Of a DNA stretch of 64,000 nucleotides, positions 16,659-25,645 are shown piece by piece; within the stretch, counting starts at the first letter, position 1; every line of letters begins with the position of its first letter. The translations under genes and the position numbers were made by a program. The DNA lies in NCBI GenBank assembly GCA_050014015.1, contig JBEKEC010000016.1:1-64000 (forward strand), read 5' to 3'. The notes below the pieces were generated by a model. The model ran no database searches. It was not told the origin of the DNA and was given only the letters and a program-made list of their open reading frames with translations. The stretch is from PALSA-1353 sp050014015 (GTDB lineage Bacteria > Planctomycetota > Phycisphaerae > Tepidisphaerales > Tepidisphaeraceae).

Positions 16659-17051
16659 TCAATGTCCGCGGATAAGGGCGGCCTCGGCGGTCTCTTCCTC
16701 GAGGACCGAAATTCGGTTCGTATGGCCGCCGGGGGGCGTCTGGCCGGCCGGCGGAGTCATCGGGCGATCCATCGCCGCCATCCGCGTATTGTGTTCCAGG
16801 TCGACAAACAGCTTGATGATCTCGGCGGCGCCGAGCATCAGTGCGCCGGCGAAGACCGAACCCGCCAAAGCCGCGGCGGCCAGGATTATCCGATCCATCG
16901 GCGTAAACGGCGCCCGGATAAGCAGCCAAAGCATGGTCACGACTCCGCCGATGACGGCGATGCCGCCAAGGAAGAGGTAAATGATGGCGATGGAGCGCAA
17001 GACGGGATATCGCCCGCCGCTGCTAAATTGGACGCGTTGCATGACGTTCAT
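16659..17051 (-). CDS. Small two-helix membrane protein
   Basis: 130 aa. Two hydrophobic helices, about residues 18-46 (SIAIIYLFLGGIAVIGGVVT and on) and 54-80 (RIILAAAALAGSVFAGALML), then a short amphipathic segment (EIIKLFVDLEHNT) and a Pro/Thr-rich cytosolic tail (PMTPPAGQTPPGG). The arrangement resembles small integral proteins of the DUF4282 type, but I do not assign it. The gene is monocistronic, with the 21-bp inverted repeat just beyond its stop. Confidence 0.65.
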   Translation of the reverse strand: MNVMQRVQFSSGGRYPVLRSIAIIYLFLGGIAVIGGVVTMLWLLIRAPFTPMDRIILAAAALAGSVFAGALMLGAAEIIKLFVDLEHNTRMAAMDRPMTPPAGQTPPGGHTNRISVLEEETAEAALIRGH

Positions 17052-17236
17052 GGGGACCTCCGCTGTAAGAGATCAGATGTGACCAAACGGCAACGAGGGG
17101 ATTGTAACGCGCGTCCCGCCGGGACGCGAGGGCTATTTTGGCGTCGGCCGCCGCCACGGGTGCGTGAGGCGATCGGCGTTCCTGGTAGGCTGAAGATTCT
17201 TATCGGGTGGGGGCTACGTCCAGCTCGTTTGTATGT

Positions 17237-17242
17237 TATAAT
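17237..17242 (+). promoter_or_regulatory. -10 box upstream of yjbQ
   Basis: TATAAT at 17237-17242 places the transcription start near 17249. That is downstream of the GTG at 17245 that opens the frame, so it argues for ATG at 17263 as the true start. Confidence 0.55.
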
Positions 17243-17262
17243 ACGTGATTCCGGAAACCGAC

Positions 17263-17673
17263 ATGACGCGCTTTACGCTCGAAATCGAAACCGACGGCAG
17301 CAACGACATCATCAACCTGAACGTCCCGCTCAAATCCCGCCTGCGGGATTTGAAAGGCGAAGGGGTGCTGCATCTGTTTATCGTCGGCAGCACGGCGGCT
17401 CTCACCACGTTGGAATATGAATCCGGCCTGGTGAAGCACGACGTGGCGGAGGTGATGCAGCGGCTGGTTCCCGATGATGCGCACTACCTGCACGAAGCGA
17501 CGTGGAACGACGACAACGGCCACAGCCACGTGCGCGCGGCCCTGGTGGGGCCGAGCGTGACGGTTCCGTTCGCCGATGGCCGGCTGCTGACCGGCGAATA
17601 CCAGCAGATCGTGCTGATGGAATTCGACACCCGCCCGCGGCGGCGAACGGTCATCTGCACGGCGCTGCCGTGA
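17263..17673 (+). CDS. yjbQ: YjbQ/UPF0047 family protein
   Basis: 136 aa from ATG at 17263 (MTRFTLEIETDG). Family signatures are clear: GVLHLFIVGSTAALTTLEYE in the first half, and the dyad NGHSHVRAALVGPS with TGEYQQIVLMEFDTRPRRRT near the end. YjbQ proteins form trimers with His-rich pockets and can show weak thiamine-phosphate synthase activity in E. coli, but the natural role is unsettled. It is a monocistronic soluble protein, convergent with the ACT gene 9 nt downstream. Confidence 0.9.
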   Translation: MTRFTLEIETDGSNDIINLNVPLKSRLRDLKGEGVLHLFIVGSTAALTTLEYESGLVKHDVAEVMQRLVPDDAHYLHEATWNDDNGHSHVRAALVGPSVTVPFADGRLLTGEYQQIVLMEFDTRPRRRTVICTALP

Positions 17674-17682
17674 GATTCAAAG

Positions 17683-18135
17683 TCATTGCCGCGCTCGCAA
17701 CCGATGCAGGTTGGGCTCCTTGTGGAGTTTGCCGGTTTTCTGCAACAGGCGAATGGCCTTGGCCTGGTCGCCGGTCTTGAATACGCCGGTCGTTCGTCCG
17801 CCGGGGGCACCGCTGGTGCAATAGGCGTAATTGATGTTGATGTGGTTCTGCCCCAGCACCGTCGCCACGTCGGCCAGCGCGCCGGACTGGTTGGGCAGAT
17901 CGAGACACAACACTTCCGTTTCGGTCATCGGCAGATTCAGGTTGGACAAGACGGTTCTGGTGGCCTTGGGATTTTCCGCCACCAGGCGCAGAACTCCATG
18001 TTCCTGCGAATCCACGAGCGTCATGGCGACGATGTTGATCTTCTCATCCGCCAGCGCCCGCGTCACTTGCGCCAGGACTCCCGGCTTATTAACCAGGAAC
18101 ACGCTGAATTGAACCGCCGTGCGAATGTCGGGCAT
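17683..18135 (-). CDS. Tandem ACT-domain protein
   Basis: 150 aa, GGAGGA 5 nt before ATG. Two ACT folds: residues about 8-70 (FSVFLVNKPGVLAQVTRALA) and 76-135 (CLDLPNQSGALADVATVLGQ), each with the N/P-x-x-G-x-L ligand-binding turn. No catalytic domain is attached, so it is likely a free regulatory or amino-acid-sensing subunit. Tandem-ACT proteins of this size are common in planctomycetes and related phyla. The ligand is unknown. Confidence 0.85.
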   Translation of the reverse strand: MPDIRTAVQFSVFLVNKPGVLAQVTRALADEKINIVAMTLVDSQEHGVLRLVAENPKATRTVLSNLNLPMTETEVLCLDLPNQSGALADVATVLGQNHININYAYCTSGAPGGRTTGVFKTGDQAKAIRLLQKTGKLHKEPNLHRLRARQ

Positions 18136-18251
18136 AATGTTCCTCCACCACTAACAGATGACACAATTCTAACCGCCAACGAAGGCACGCACAAAGGAAT
18201 TCGGCGCCCCAATGGATTGTCATCAAACATGCCTGGAAATATGCTTCTGAC

Positions 18252-18572
18252 GTGGATTATCGACTGGTTAAAGTCAAACGGCTCGTCGCCGCGGGCCATT
18301 ATGAGTTTACACTGAAGGCCGATTTGGAATGTGCCGCAGATGGTTTGCTTCGCGAAGACGTGATCGAATCCATCCTCAGCGCGCAGTTCTTAAGGGTCAA
18401 GAACAGCATCAGCCCTTGGCGACGAGGCCGGCGCGAACAACTTTACGTCATTAATGGTTTCAACTTCGAGGGAGTCCCGATATACTCTAAAGGCGTCATC
18501 CGCAAATGGTCGGAACATGAGTCAGAGTTCTATATCATCATTTCGGGCAAGAGGTCGGTCGGGTCAGATTGA
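18252..18572 (+). CDS. DUF4258-like protein, candidate toxin
   Basis: 106 aa from GTG at 18252 (reading MDYRLVKVKRLVAAG). The order YEFTLKADLECAADGLLRED, VIESILSAQ, QLYVINGFNFEGVPIYSKGV and EFYIIISGKRS matches the DUF4258 pattern, which has a RelE-like fold. The following gene is a YgiT-type zinc-finger protein in another frame, overlapping or abutting it; this pairing is known from MqsR/MqsA-like and related type II toxin-antitoxin loci. DUF4258 normally carries an H-x-x-R in the first helix; here the helix reads YEFTLKAD, so the toxin may be weakened. The start codon is uncertain. Confidence 0.6.
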   Translation: MDYRLVKVKRLVAAGHYEFTLKADLECAADGLLREDVIESILSAQFLRVKNSISPWRRGRREQLYVINGFNFEGVPIYSKGVIRKWSEHESEFYIIISGKRSVGSD

Positions 18573-18777
18573 GACGCGATACGAACGATGCCCCCTTTGC
18601 CAAAGTCTCGATATACGTCTCCTGAGCGAGAAGGTGACCGTCACAACTTCCAACGGCCGCCGGGCGGACCTCAATCTTCGTCAATGGAAATGCGGGAATT
18701 GCGGTGAATCCTTCCTGACTTCGGAGTCCCGGCGGCGGTTGGACAGGGCGTTACGTTTGACTCCCGTCACGCCGTGA
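18517..18777 (+). CDS. YgiT-type zinc-finger protein, candidate antitoxin
   Basis: Two CxxC pairs, CPLCQS and CGNCGESF, form the zinc ribbon typical of YgiT/MqsA N-terminal domains, with VTVTTSNGRRADL between them. The product has no XRE helix-turn-helix after the ribbon, so it is a short form. The start is uncertain: ATG at 18517 overlaps the DUF4258 gene by 56 nt, while homology starts only near 18580 (RYERCPLC), where no ATG exists. The pairing suggests a type II toxin-antitoxin module. Intergenic DNA follows to the STAS gene. Confidence 0.6.
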   Translation: MSQSSISSFRARGRSGQIETRYERCPLCQSLDIRLLSEKVTVTTSNGRRADLNLRQWKCGNCGESFLTSESRRRLDRALRLTPVTP

Positions 18778-18814
18778 GTGCACCCATCTTTCCGACGAGG
18801 GGTCCGCCAAATAG

Positions 18815-19177
18815 CTAAATCATTCCTGCCAGCGAATTGACCGCTTCTTTTTGCGTCGGCTTGACTTTCAGGACGCGGTCGAGGCGGGTGATGCGGAGCA
18901 ATTCCGTCAGCTTTCCGTTCACCCCGCAAAGAAGCAGCTTGCTATTGGGCAATGCCGACAGCCGGCGATTCAATCCGATCACGATGCCGATCGCCTGGCT
19001 GGAAAGAAATTCCACCTTTGAAAAGTCCAATATGAGCACGCGCTTGTCCTGCTCGTCCACGAGCTTGAAAAGCTGTTGCTGGATCGATTCCAGTTGGGCC
19101 GGCTCCATCAGCGACGGGACGCGGAACTCGATCACCGTGGCTTTGTCGATCTGCGTGAGAAGGTATTCGGAGGCCAT
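18815..19177 (-). CDS. STAS-domain protein (anti-sigma factor antagonist type)
   Basis: 120 aa from ATG at 19177 (MASEYLLTQIDK); an earlier ATG at 19192 is possible, and the long upstream frame is not protein-like. The STAS fold is clear: RVLILDFSKVEFLSSQAIGI contains the conserved D-x-S-x-V-x-F-x-x-S phosphoacceptor region, followed by LLLCGVNGKLTELLRITRLD. Such proteins bind anti-sigma kinases (RsbW/SpoIIAB type) and are switched by serine phosphorylation, here plausibly the SS pair. No kinase or phosphatase gene is next to it. Confidence 0.85.
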   Translation of the reverse strand: MASEYLLTQIDKATVIEFRVPSLMEPAQLESIQQQLFKLVDEQDKRVLILDFSKVEFLSSQAIGIVIGLNRRLSALPNSKLLLCGVNGKLTELLRITRLDRVLKVKPTQKEAVNSLAGMI

Positions 19178-19270
19178 GGGCGGAGTGTGCATAACGGCGC
19201 AATAAAATGCAACAAAAATTAGACGGACAAGAATTGAACCGCCATGACGCCAAGAACGCCAAGGGGAAGA

Positions 19271-19351
19271 ATTTGTCATTGGTCTTGGTCATTTGCAAGA
19301 CGATTCGGGATCGGCGATACCAATGACAAATGACCAGTGACAAATGACCAA
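19271..19351. repeat. Inverted array of TGACAAATGACC units
   Basis: On the right (19321-19351) the unit GACAAATGACC occurs twice in direct order, each followed by A. On the left (19271-19296) the complementary form ATTTGTCATTGGTC and TTGGTCATTTGC is seen. Together they make an imperfect palindrome with a GC-rich centre. It sits between divergent genes and ends 6 nt before the aldehyde dehydrogenase start, so it may form the promoter region of both. Confidence 0.6.
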
Positions 19352-19357
19352 TTCACC

Positions 19358-20719
19358 ATGAAAGCCATTAATCCCGCAACCGAGCAGGTGATCGCCGAAT
19401 ATGCCGAGCATACCCAGGTCCAAATCGAGCAAACGCTGGGTTCGGCGGAGAAAGGCTTCGGACAATGGCGGTCGGCTTCCATCAAGGATCGCGGCGCGCT
19501 GATGAAGGAGGCGGCCGCGGGGCTTCGGCGAAGGCGCGAGGAGTTGTCGCGGCTGATGGCGGTGGAAATGGGCAAGCCGATCGCGGCGGGGGAAGCCGAA
19601 GTGGAAAAGTGCGCCGGGGCCTGCGATTTTTTCGCGGAAAACGCGGCGAGGTTCCTGGCGGCGCGGGAAATCCAGTCCGATGCGTCGCGGAGCTACGTTC
19701 GTTTCGATCCGGTGGGGCCGGTGCTGGCGATCATGCCGTGGAATTTCCCGATCTGGCAGGTCATCCGATTCGCCGCGCCGGCGCTGATGGCCGGGAACGT
19801 CGCGCTGCTCAAACACGCTCCCAACGTGCCGGGGTGTGCGCTGGCCATCGAGCGGACGTTTACCGATGCCAAGTTTCCGCCGGGAGTGTTCTCGACCTTG
19901 CTGATCGAAGACAACCAGGCGGCGGAAAAGTTGATCGATCATCCCGCGGTTCGGGCGGTGACCCTGACCGGCAGCGAGCGTGCCGGCAGGGCGGTGTCAT
20001 CCGCGGCGGGGCGCGCTCTCAAAAAAACCGTCATGGAATTAGGCGGGTCCGATCCATTCATCGTCCTGGCGGATGCGGACGTGCAAACCGTCGCCGCCCG
20101 GGCGGCCGAGGCGCGCTGCGTCAACAGCGGGCAAAGCTGCATCGCCGCCAAGCGGTTCATCGTCGAGCGCGCCATCGCCGACGAATTTGAAGCGGCGATG
20201 GTTGCCGCGATGTCCGCGATGAAAGTGGGGGACCCGCTGGATCGCGCGACCCAGGTTGGACCGCTGGCCCGGCTGGATCTGTTGGAAACGTTGCACCGCC
20301 AAGTTCAGCGGAGCGTCGAGCAAGGCGCGAAGCTGCGGCTCGGCGGCAAGCGGCGAAGCGGCAAGGGGTTCTTTTACGAGCCGACGGTTCTGTCCGACGT
20401 TCGGCCGGGGATCGCGGCATTTGACGAGGAGACGTTCGGCCCGGCGGCGGCGGTGGTGCGCGCCGAGGATGCGGCTGAGGCGGTGCGGCTCGCTAATACC
20501 TCGCGTTATGGCTTGGGCGCCAGCATCTGGACGGGGGACATCGACCGCGCGCAAGTTCTCGCCGGGGAAATGGAATCCGGGGCTGTTTTCATCAACGGCA
20601 TCGTCAAATCCGACCAGCGTCTGCCATTCGGCGGGGTCAAGAACAGCGGCTGGGGACGCGAATTGTCCCAATTCGGCATTTACGAGTTCGTCAACATCAA
20701 GACAATATGGGTGAAATAG
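19358..20719 (+). CDS. NAD(P)-dependent aldehyde dehydrogenase, SSADH type
   Basis: 453 aa from ATG at 19358 (MKAINPATEQV), preferred over an ATG 21 nt upstream because the family starts at this motif. It oxidises an aldehyde, probably succinate semialdehyde, to the acid. Signatures: cofactor-binding PWNFPIWQ, TGSERAGRAV, the catalytic glutamate in MELGGSDPFIV and the nucleophilic cysteine in NSGQSCIAAKRF, with the C-terminal PFGGVKNSGWGREL. Length and the short N-terminus fit the GabD1-like succinate-semialdehyde dehydrogenases. There is no adjacent aminotransferase, so a GABA role is not supported by context. Confidence 0.9.
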   Translation: MKAINPATEQVIAEYAEHTQVQIEQTLGSAEKGFGQWRSASIKDRGALMKEAAAGLRRRREELSRLMAVEMGKPIAAGEAEVEKCAGACDFFAENAARFLAAREIQSDASRSYVRFDPVGPVLAIMPWNFPIWQVIRFAAPALMAGNVALLKHAPNVPGCALAIERTFTDAKFPPGVFSTLLIEDNQAAEKLIDHPAVRAVTLTGSERAGRAVSSAAGRALKKTVMELGGSDPFIVLADADVQTVAARAAEARCVNSGQSCIAAKRFIVERAIADEFEAAMVAAMSAMKVGDPLDRATQVGPLARLDLLETLHRQVQRSVEQGAKLRLGGKRRSGKGFFYEPTVLSDVRPGIAAFDEETFGPAAAVVRAEDAAEAVRLANTSRYGLGASIWTGDIDRAQVLAGEMESGAVFINGIVKSDQRLPFGGVKNSGWGRELSQFGIYEFVNIKTIWVK

Positions 20720-20786
20720 GCGGGTGGAAATCCCGAAGGGACGCGCCTTAAATCTGCCCCCGGCTTTATCTAACGCCAAAGGAAAG

Positions 20787-21926
20787 ATGATGCTTCGTCA
20801 ATTTTCTATTTTGCTGATCGCCGCCGCGGCGATAGGGCTAGCGGTGGGAAGCGGGTGCAACCGCGCCAGCGCGGGGGGCGGCTTCACCATGCCCCCACCG
20901 GCCGTGACAACCGCGCCGGTGGTGAGCCAGGACGTGCCGGCTTATCTGGATGAGATCGGCAGGACGACGGCGACGGAGGTCGTCAACATCGTTCCGCAGG
21001 TTTCGGGCAAGATTATCGGCAAATCCTTCGAGGATGGAGCCGATCTGCACGCGGGTGAGAAGCTGTTTGCGATCGATCCGCGTCCGTACCAGGCGGCGCT
21101 GGACCAGGCCCAGGCGATGTTGGAGCAAAACCAGGCGCAGCTGGCCAATGCCAAGACGAATTTCACGCGCGTGGCCAGCGAATTGCCGAGCAAGGCGGTT
21201 TCGCAACAGGACTACGACAATGCCAAGAGCGCGGAAGACGTGGCGGACGCCAACGTGAAGGCGGCGCAGGCAGCGATAGAGACGGCGAGTTTGAATCTGG
21301 AATACTGCACAATCAAGTCGCCGATCGACGGCCGGGCGGGCCAGCGGCTGGTGGACGTGGGCAACGTCGTCAACGCCAACTCGACCAGCCTGCTGAGCAT
21401 TCAGAAACTGGCGCCGATCTACGTTGAATTCACGGTGGCGGAAAACGAACTGGACAGCGTCAGGGAGAATCTGGCGAAGGGGCCGCTGAAGGTGCTGGTC
21501 GAGCCGCCGGACAATCAGGGGCGGGACATCGAGGGCGACGTGACGTTCCTGGACAACTCGGTTCAGGACGGGACGGGGACGATCCGGCTTCGCGCCACGG
21601 TCCCGAACAACAATCGCCAGCTTTGGCCGGGGCAGTTCGTCCACGTGCGGCTAATCCTGTACACGATGAAGGATGCCAAGTTGATTCCCGCCAATGCCGT
21701 GCAGTTGGGACAGGCGGGATCGTACGTTTTCGTGATTCATTCTGACAATACGGCGGAGCAGCGAAACATAACGGCCGGGCAGCGGCAGGGCGAGAAGGTG
21801 GTGGTGCTCGACGGCTTGAAAGAGGGGGAAACGATCGTGCAATCCGGACAACTGATGGTGATTGCGGGCAGGCCGGTTATCGTTCTGGCCTCGACGCCTC
21901 CGTCGGCGCAGGGGGCGGCGAAATGA
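20787..21926 (+). CDS. RND efflux periplasmic adaptor (MdtA/AcrA type)
   Basis: 379 aa from ATG at 20787; AAAGGAAAG lies directly upstream. An N-terminal hydrophobic segment ends in AVGSGC, a near-lipobox, so it is probably lipid-anchored. A barrel-sandwich half (VNIVPQVSGKIIGKSFEDGA), a long coiled coil (about residues 95-160, ALDQAQAMLEQNQAQLANAK), the second half (NLEYCTIKSPIDGRAG) and the C-terminal beta domains follow in the normal order. It links an RND pump to an outer-membrane channel. Its stop overlaps the permease start by 4 nt (ATGA). No TolC homologue is nearby. Confidence 0.92.
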   Translation: MMLRQFSILLIAAAAIGLAVGSGCNRASAGGGFTMPPPAVTTAPVVSQDVPAYLDEIGRTTATEVVNIVPQVSGKIIGKSFEDGADLHAGEKLFAIDPRPYQAALDQAQAMLEQNQAQLANAKTNFTRVASELPSKAVSQQDYDNAKSAEDVADANVKAAQAAIETASLNLEYCTIKSPIDGRAGQRLVDVGNVVNANSTSLLSIQKLAPIYVEFTVAENELDSVRENLAKGPLKVLVEPPDNQGRDIEGDVTFLDNSVQDGTGTIRLRATVPNNNRQLWPGQFVHVRLILYTMKDAKLIPANAVQLGQAGSYVFVIHSDNTAEQRNITAGQRQGEKVVVLDGLKEGETIVQSGQLMVIAGRPVIVLASTPPSAQGAAK

Positions 21927-24900
21927 ATTTATCGGAGCGGTTCATTCGCCGGCCGGCGATGACCACGTTGTTGACGGTGACGTGCATCCTATTTGGGGTG
22001 ATGGCGTATCGCGCGCTGCCGGTGAACGATCTTCCGGCGGTGGATTATCCGGTGATCACGGCGCAGGTGAGCTATCCGGGAGCAAGCCCGGAGACGATGG
22101 CGGCGAACGTCGCCACGCCGCTGGAAAAGCAGTTCATGCAGATTTCGGGCCTTCAGTTGGTGACCAGTTCGAGCGGGCAGGGTCACACGAGCTTCACGCT
22201 GCAATTCGACTTGAGCAAGAGCCTGGACGCGGCGGCGACGGACGTTCAGGCGGCGATTTCGCAGGCGGCGGGAAGCCTGCCCATCGATCTGCCTTCGCCG
22301 CCGACGTTTTCCAAGACCAATCCCAACGACCAGGCGACGATGTATCTGGTCATGGTGAGCAACACGGTCACCGGGGGCGCCTTGTACAACTACGCCAGCA
22401 CGGAGGTGGCTCAGCGCATCAGCATTCTTCCCGGCGTTTCGCGGGTGGATACCTACGGCACGAAATCGGCGGTTCGGATCAAGGCCAATCCGTCGGCGCT
22501 GGCGATTCGGGGATTGACCATGAACGATCTGGCCGCGGCAATCCAGAGCGGCACCACCTACGTCGGCGCGGGGCAGCTGGACAGCACGCATCGCACGTTT
22601 CTCCTGCAACCGCAGGGCCAGCTTAGCGACGCGGCGCAATATTCCAATCTGATCATCGCCAACGTCAACGGCTCGCCGGTTCACCTGCGCGACGTCGCCA
22701 CGGCGGAAGACACCATCCAGGACGAGCGGATTGCGTTGCATTTCTGGAACCGATCGCGGCAGGTCCCATCGGCAACGGTGGTGCTGGCGGTGTTTCGCCA
22801 GGCGGGAACCAACGCGGTCGCCGTCTCCAAGTCCGTCCACGACTTGCTCCCCGGCATTCAGCAGCAATTACCCGGGTCCATCGGCTTGTACCCGGTCTAC
22901 GACCGCTCGCAGTCCATCGTCAATTCGGCCATGGATGTGCAGAAAACCCTGCTCACCGCGTTCGTGCTGGTGGTGTTGGTGATCTACGCATTTCTCGGCC
23001 GAGCCAACGACACGCTGATTCCCATCGTCGCATTGCCGCTGTCGCTCCTGCTGACGTTCATCGTCATGCAGATTCTGGGGTACAGCCTGGACAACCTGTC
23101 GCTGATGGCATTGACGCTGGCGGTCGGTTTCCTGGTCGATGACGCGATCGTTTTCCTGGAGAACACGGTGAGCCGGATGGAGCACGGCGAAGGCGCCCTG
23201 GAAGCGTCGATTCACAGCGCCAAGCAGATCAGCTTCACGATCCTGGCGATGACGATATCGCTGGCAGCGGTGTTTGTGCCGCTGGTATTCATGCCGGGGC
23301 TGGTGGGGCGGATTTTCCGCGAGTTCGCGATCACGATCATCGTGGTGATCTTCGCGTCGGGGATCGTGTCGCTGACGCTGACGCCGATGATGTGCTCTCG
23401 CATGTTGGCCCGCCGCGGCAAAACGCTTCGCCGCACGCGCATGGAGCGGCTGGGAACGGCGGTCATCGACCGGGTGCTGCTGGTTTACGGAAAATCGCTG
23501 TGGTGGTTCCTGCGTTACCGCTGGATTTCGCTGGCGATCTGGTTCATCACGCTGGGCGGGACGATCTGGCTGTTCATGGAGGTTCCCAAGAGCTTCCTGC
23601 CGATCGGCGACAGCGGGTTCATCCGGGGGATCATGATCGGGCAGGAGGGGGCGTCGTACAAACAGATGCGCGTCTACCAGGACCAGGCGGACAAGATCAT
23701 GCAGTCCGATCCCGCGGTCGAAACGACGTTCACGATGACCGGCAATTCGCAGTTTTTGCCGTCGAACCAGGGATTCGTGCTGGCGTTCCTGGGGGACGTC
23801 GGCACGCGGCCGCCAATCCTGGCGGTCACCCGAGAGTTGATGGGGAAATTGTTTCAGATCGTTAATGCGCACGTGTACGTGCGGCCATCGCCCGTTTTGC
23901 AGATCAGCACCGGCGCGACGCAGAACAACCAGGGCCAATATGCCTATGCGATGTCCGGCATCAATCACGACCAGGTCTACGCCGCCGCCATAAAACTCCA
24001 GGGAGCGATGATGTCGCGGCATGATCTGTTCGCGACCGTTTCCTCGGATCTGTTCAACAACACGCCGAACCTCCAGATCAATATCCAGCGTGACGCGGCG
24101 TCCAGCTACGGCGTCTCCGCCGCCGGGATCGAAAACGCCATCCGGCAAGCTTATTCGCAGAATTACGTCTATCTCATCAAGAAGCCGGAGGATCAGTTCC
24201 AGGTGATCCTCGAAGCCGAGGACAAGGACCGGGCCATTCCGTCCGATCTTTCGCTGTTGTACGTCCGGTCGGATGACGGCCGGCGTTTGATTCCGTTGTC
24301 GGCCGTCGCTAGTTGGCAGCAAACCATTGGCCCGCAAAACGTCAACCACATCAACCAGTTCTCATCGGTGAGTATTTATTTCGATCTGAATCCGGGCGTT
24401 CCGATCGGCAACGCGACGCAGTTCATCGAGGACGCCGCCGCCAACGTGGTCCCGCCCGGCATCCGCGGCGATCTCCAGGGCGAGGCCAAGGATTTCACCG
24501 AGACCGTCCGCGTTCTCAGCATCCTTATCCTGCTGGCGGTCTTCATCATGTACGTCATCCTCGGCATCCTCTACGAAAGCTACGTGCATCCCATCACCGT
24601 GCTGTCCTCGCTGCCCGTGGCCCTGGTCGGTGGTCTGCTAACGCTGTACATCTTCGGCGCCGATGCCTCCCTCTACGCCTTCATCGGCTTGTTCCTGCTG
24701 ATGGGGATCGTCAAGAAAAACGGCATCATGATGATCGACTTCGCATTGCAGCGGATGGCCCAGGGGCAGAAAAGCATCGATGCGATTCACGACGCCAGCA
24801 TGAACCGATTCCGGCCGATCATCATGACGACGCTGGCGGCGCTGATGGGGGCGTTGCCGATCGCGCTGGGCTTCGGCGCCGACGGCGCGTCGCGCCGGCC

Positions 24901-25150
24901 GCTGGGTCTGGTGATCGTCGGCGGGCTGATCGTATCGCAATTCATCACTCTCTACATCACGCCGGTGATTTACCTTTATCTGGAGCAATTCCAGGAACGG
25001 GTGCTGGATCGGACGAGTTTCTTCCATTCCGTGCGGCACGTCGCGGCCGAGGACGTGAGGGTCATGGGCCACGAGGTCGGCGTCGTCAAAGGCGACGGCA
25101 ACGGGGCCGAGAAGGAAATTCCCGCGCCAGAGATTTCGTCGGATTTGTGA
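21923..25150 (+). CDS. RND multidrug efflux permease (MdtB/MdtC class)
   Basis: 1075 aa, full length for the HAE1 family. It starts MNLSERFIRRPAMTTLLTV, the usual cytosolic entry to helix 1. VNDLPAVDYPVITAQVSYPG and SGQGHTSFTLQFDLSK are typical porter-domain openings. The central membrane block carries LTLAVGFLVDDAIVFLENT, whose DD pair on helix 4 carries protons. The second half begins after about residue 520 with the same topology. It exports drugs or lipophilic compounds using the proton gradient. ATGA overlap couples it to the adaptor gene. The C-terminal tail after the last helix is acidic and polar. Confidence 0.95.
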   Translation: MNLSERFIRRPAMTTLLTVTCILFGVMAYRALPVNDLPAVDYPVITAQVSYPGASPETMAANVATPLEKQFMQISGLQLVTSSSGQGHTSFTLQFDLSKSLDAAATDVQAAISQAAGSLPIDLPSPPTFSKTNPNDQATMYLVMVSNTVTGGALYNYASTEVAQRISILPGVSRVDTYGTKSAVRIKANPSALAIRGLTMNDLAAAIQSGTTYVGAGQLDSTHRTFLLQPQGQLSDAAQYSNLIIANVNGSPVHLRDVATAEDTIQDERIALHFWNRSRQVPSATVVLAVFRQAGTNAVAVSKSVHDLLPGIQQQLPGSIGLYPVYDRSQSIVNSAMDVQKTLLTAFVLVVLVIYAFLGRANDTLIPIVALPLSLLLTFIVMQILGYSLDNLSLMALTLAVGFLVDDAIVFLENTVSRMEHGEGALEASIHSAKQISFTILAMTISLAAVFVPLVFMPGLVGRIFREFAITIIVVIFASGIVSLTLTPMMCSRMLARRGKTLRRTRMERLGTAVIDRVLLVYGKSLWWFLRYRWISLAIWFITLGGTIWLFMEVPKSFLPIGDSGFIRGIMIGQEGASYKQMRVYQDQADKIMQSDPAVETTFTMTGNSQFLPSNQGFVLAFLGDVGTRPPILAVTRELMGKLFQIVNAHVYVRPSPVLQISTGATQNNQGQYAYAMSGINHDQVYAAAIKLQGAMMSRHDLFATVSSDLFNNTPNLQINIQRDAASSYGVSAAGIENAIRQAYSQNYVYLIKKPEDQFQVILEAEDKDRAIPSDLSLLYVRSDDGRRLIPLSAVASWQQTIGPQNVNHINQFSSVSIYFDLNPGVPIGNATQFIEDAAANVVPPGIRGDLQGEAKDFTETVRVLSILILLAVFIMYVILGILYESYVHPITVLSSLPVALVGGLLTLYIFGADASLYAFIGLFLLMGIVKKNGIMMIDFALQRMAQGQKSIDAIHDASMNRFRPIIMTTLAALMGALPIALGFGADGASRRPLGLVIVGGLIVSQFITLYITPVIYLYLEQFQERVLDRTSFFHSVRHVAAEDVRVMGHEVGVVKGDGNGAEKEIPAPEISSDL

Positions 25151-25221
25151 TTGGCGGTTAGCCAGATTTGCAAATCTGCGGCCGGCGCATAGATTAGCCC
25201 GCGGCTTTTTACAGGAGTGCG

Positions 25222-25641
25222 ATGCCTCTGCATTTTCTGGCCCAGCAACGACCCGATTCGCCCGTCAGTTCCTGGGCGCCGGTGGTTCTGCTGGTGGTGA
25301 TCGGCATTGGGTTCGCCTTTGCCAATATCGCCCTGTCGCTCTGGATCGGGCCCAGACGAACCGGTCCGGGCAAGGAAACCACCTACGAAAGCGGAATGGT
25401 GCCCATCGGCGACGCCCGCAAACGGTTCAACGTCCGCTTTTACGTCGTCGCCATGGTCTTCCTGGTCTTCGACGTTGAAATCGTTTTCTTCTACCCCTGG
25501 GCGACCATTTTCGCCAAGCACGTCCATGACGATAGCCCCGAAAACGGACTTATCCTCCTCCTGGAAATGATTACGTTCGTGGTGATCCTTCTGGTGGCTT
25601 ATTTTTACGCCTGGGGCAAGGGCGTGTTTAGGTGGGACTAA
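25222..25641 (+). CDS. nuoA: NADH-quinone oxidoreductase subunit A
   Basis: 139 aa with AGGAG before ATG. Three membrane helices (SWAPVVLLVVIGIGFAFANI; FNVRFYVVAMVFLVFDVEIV; LLLEMITFVVILLVAYFYAW). The conserved loop between helices 1 and 2 reads YESGMVPIGDARKRF, and the second helix carries FDVEIVFFYPW, both diagnostic of NuoA at the quinone site of complex I. The protein sits in the inner membrane next to NuoH/NuoB. Only nuoB follows, after a 140-bp repeat-bearing gap; no further nuo gene is in the window. Confidence 0.97.
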   Translation: MPLHFLAQQRPDSPVSSWAPVVLLVVIGIGFAFANIALSLWIGPRRTGPGKETTYESGMVPIGDARKRFNVRFYVVAMVFLVFDVEIVFFYPWATIFAKHVHDDSPENGLILLLEMITFVVILLVAYFYAWGKGVFRWD

Positions 25642-25645
25642 AGCG

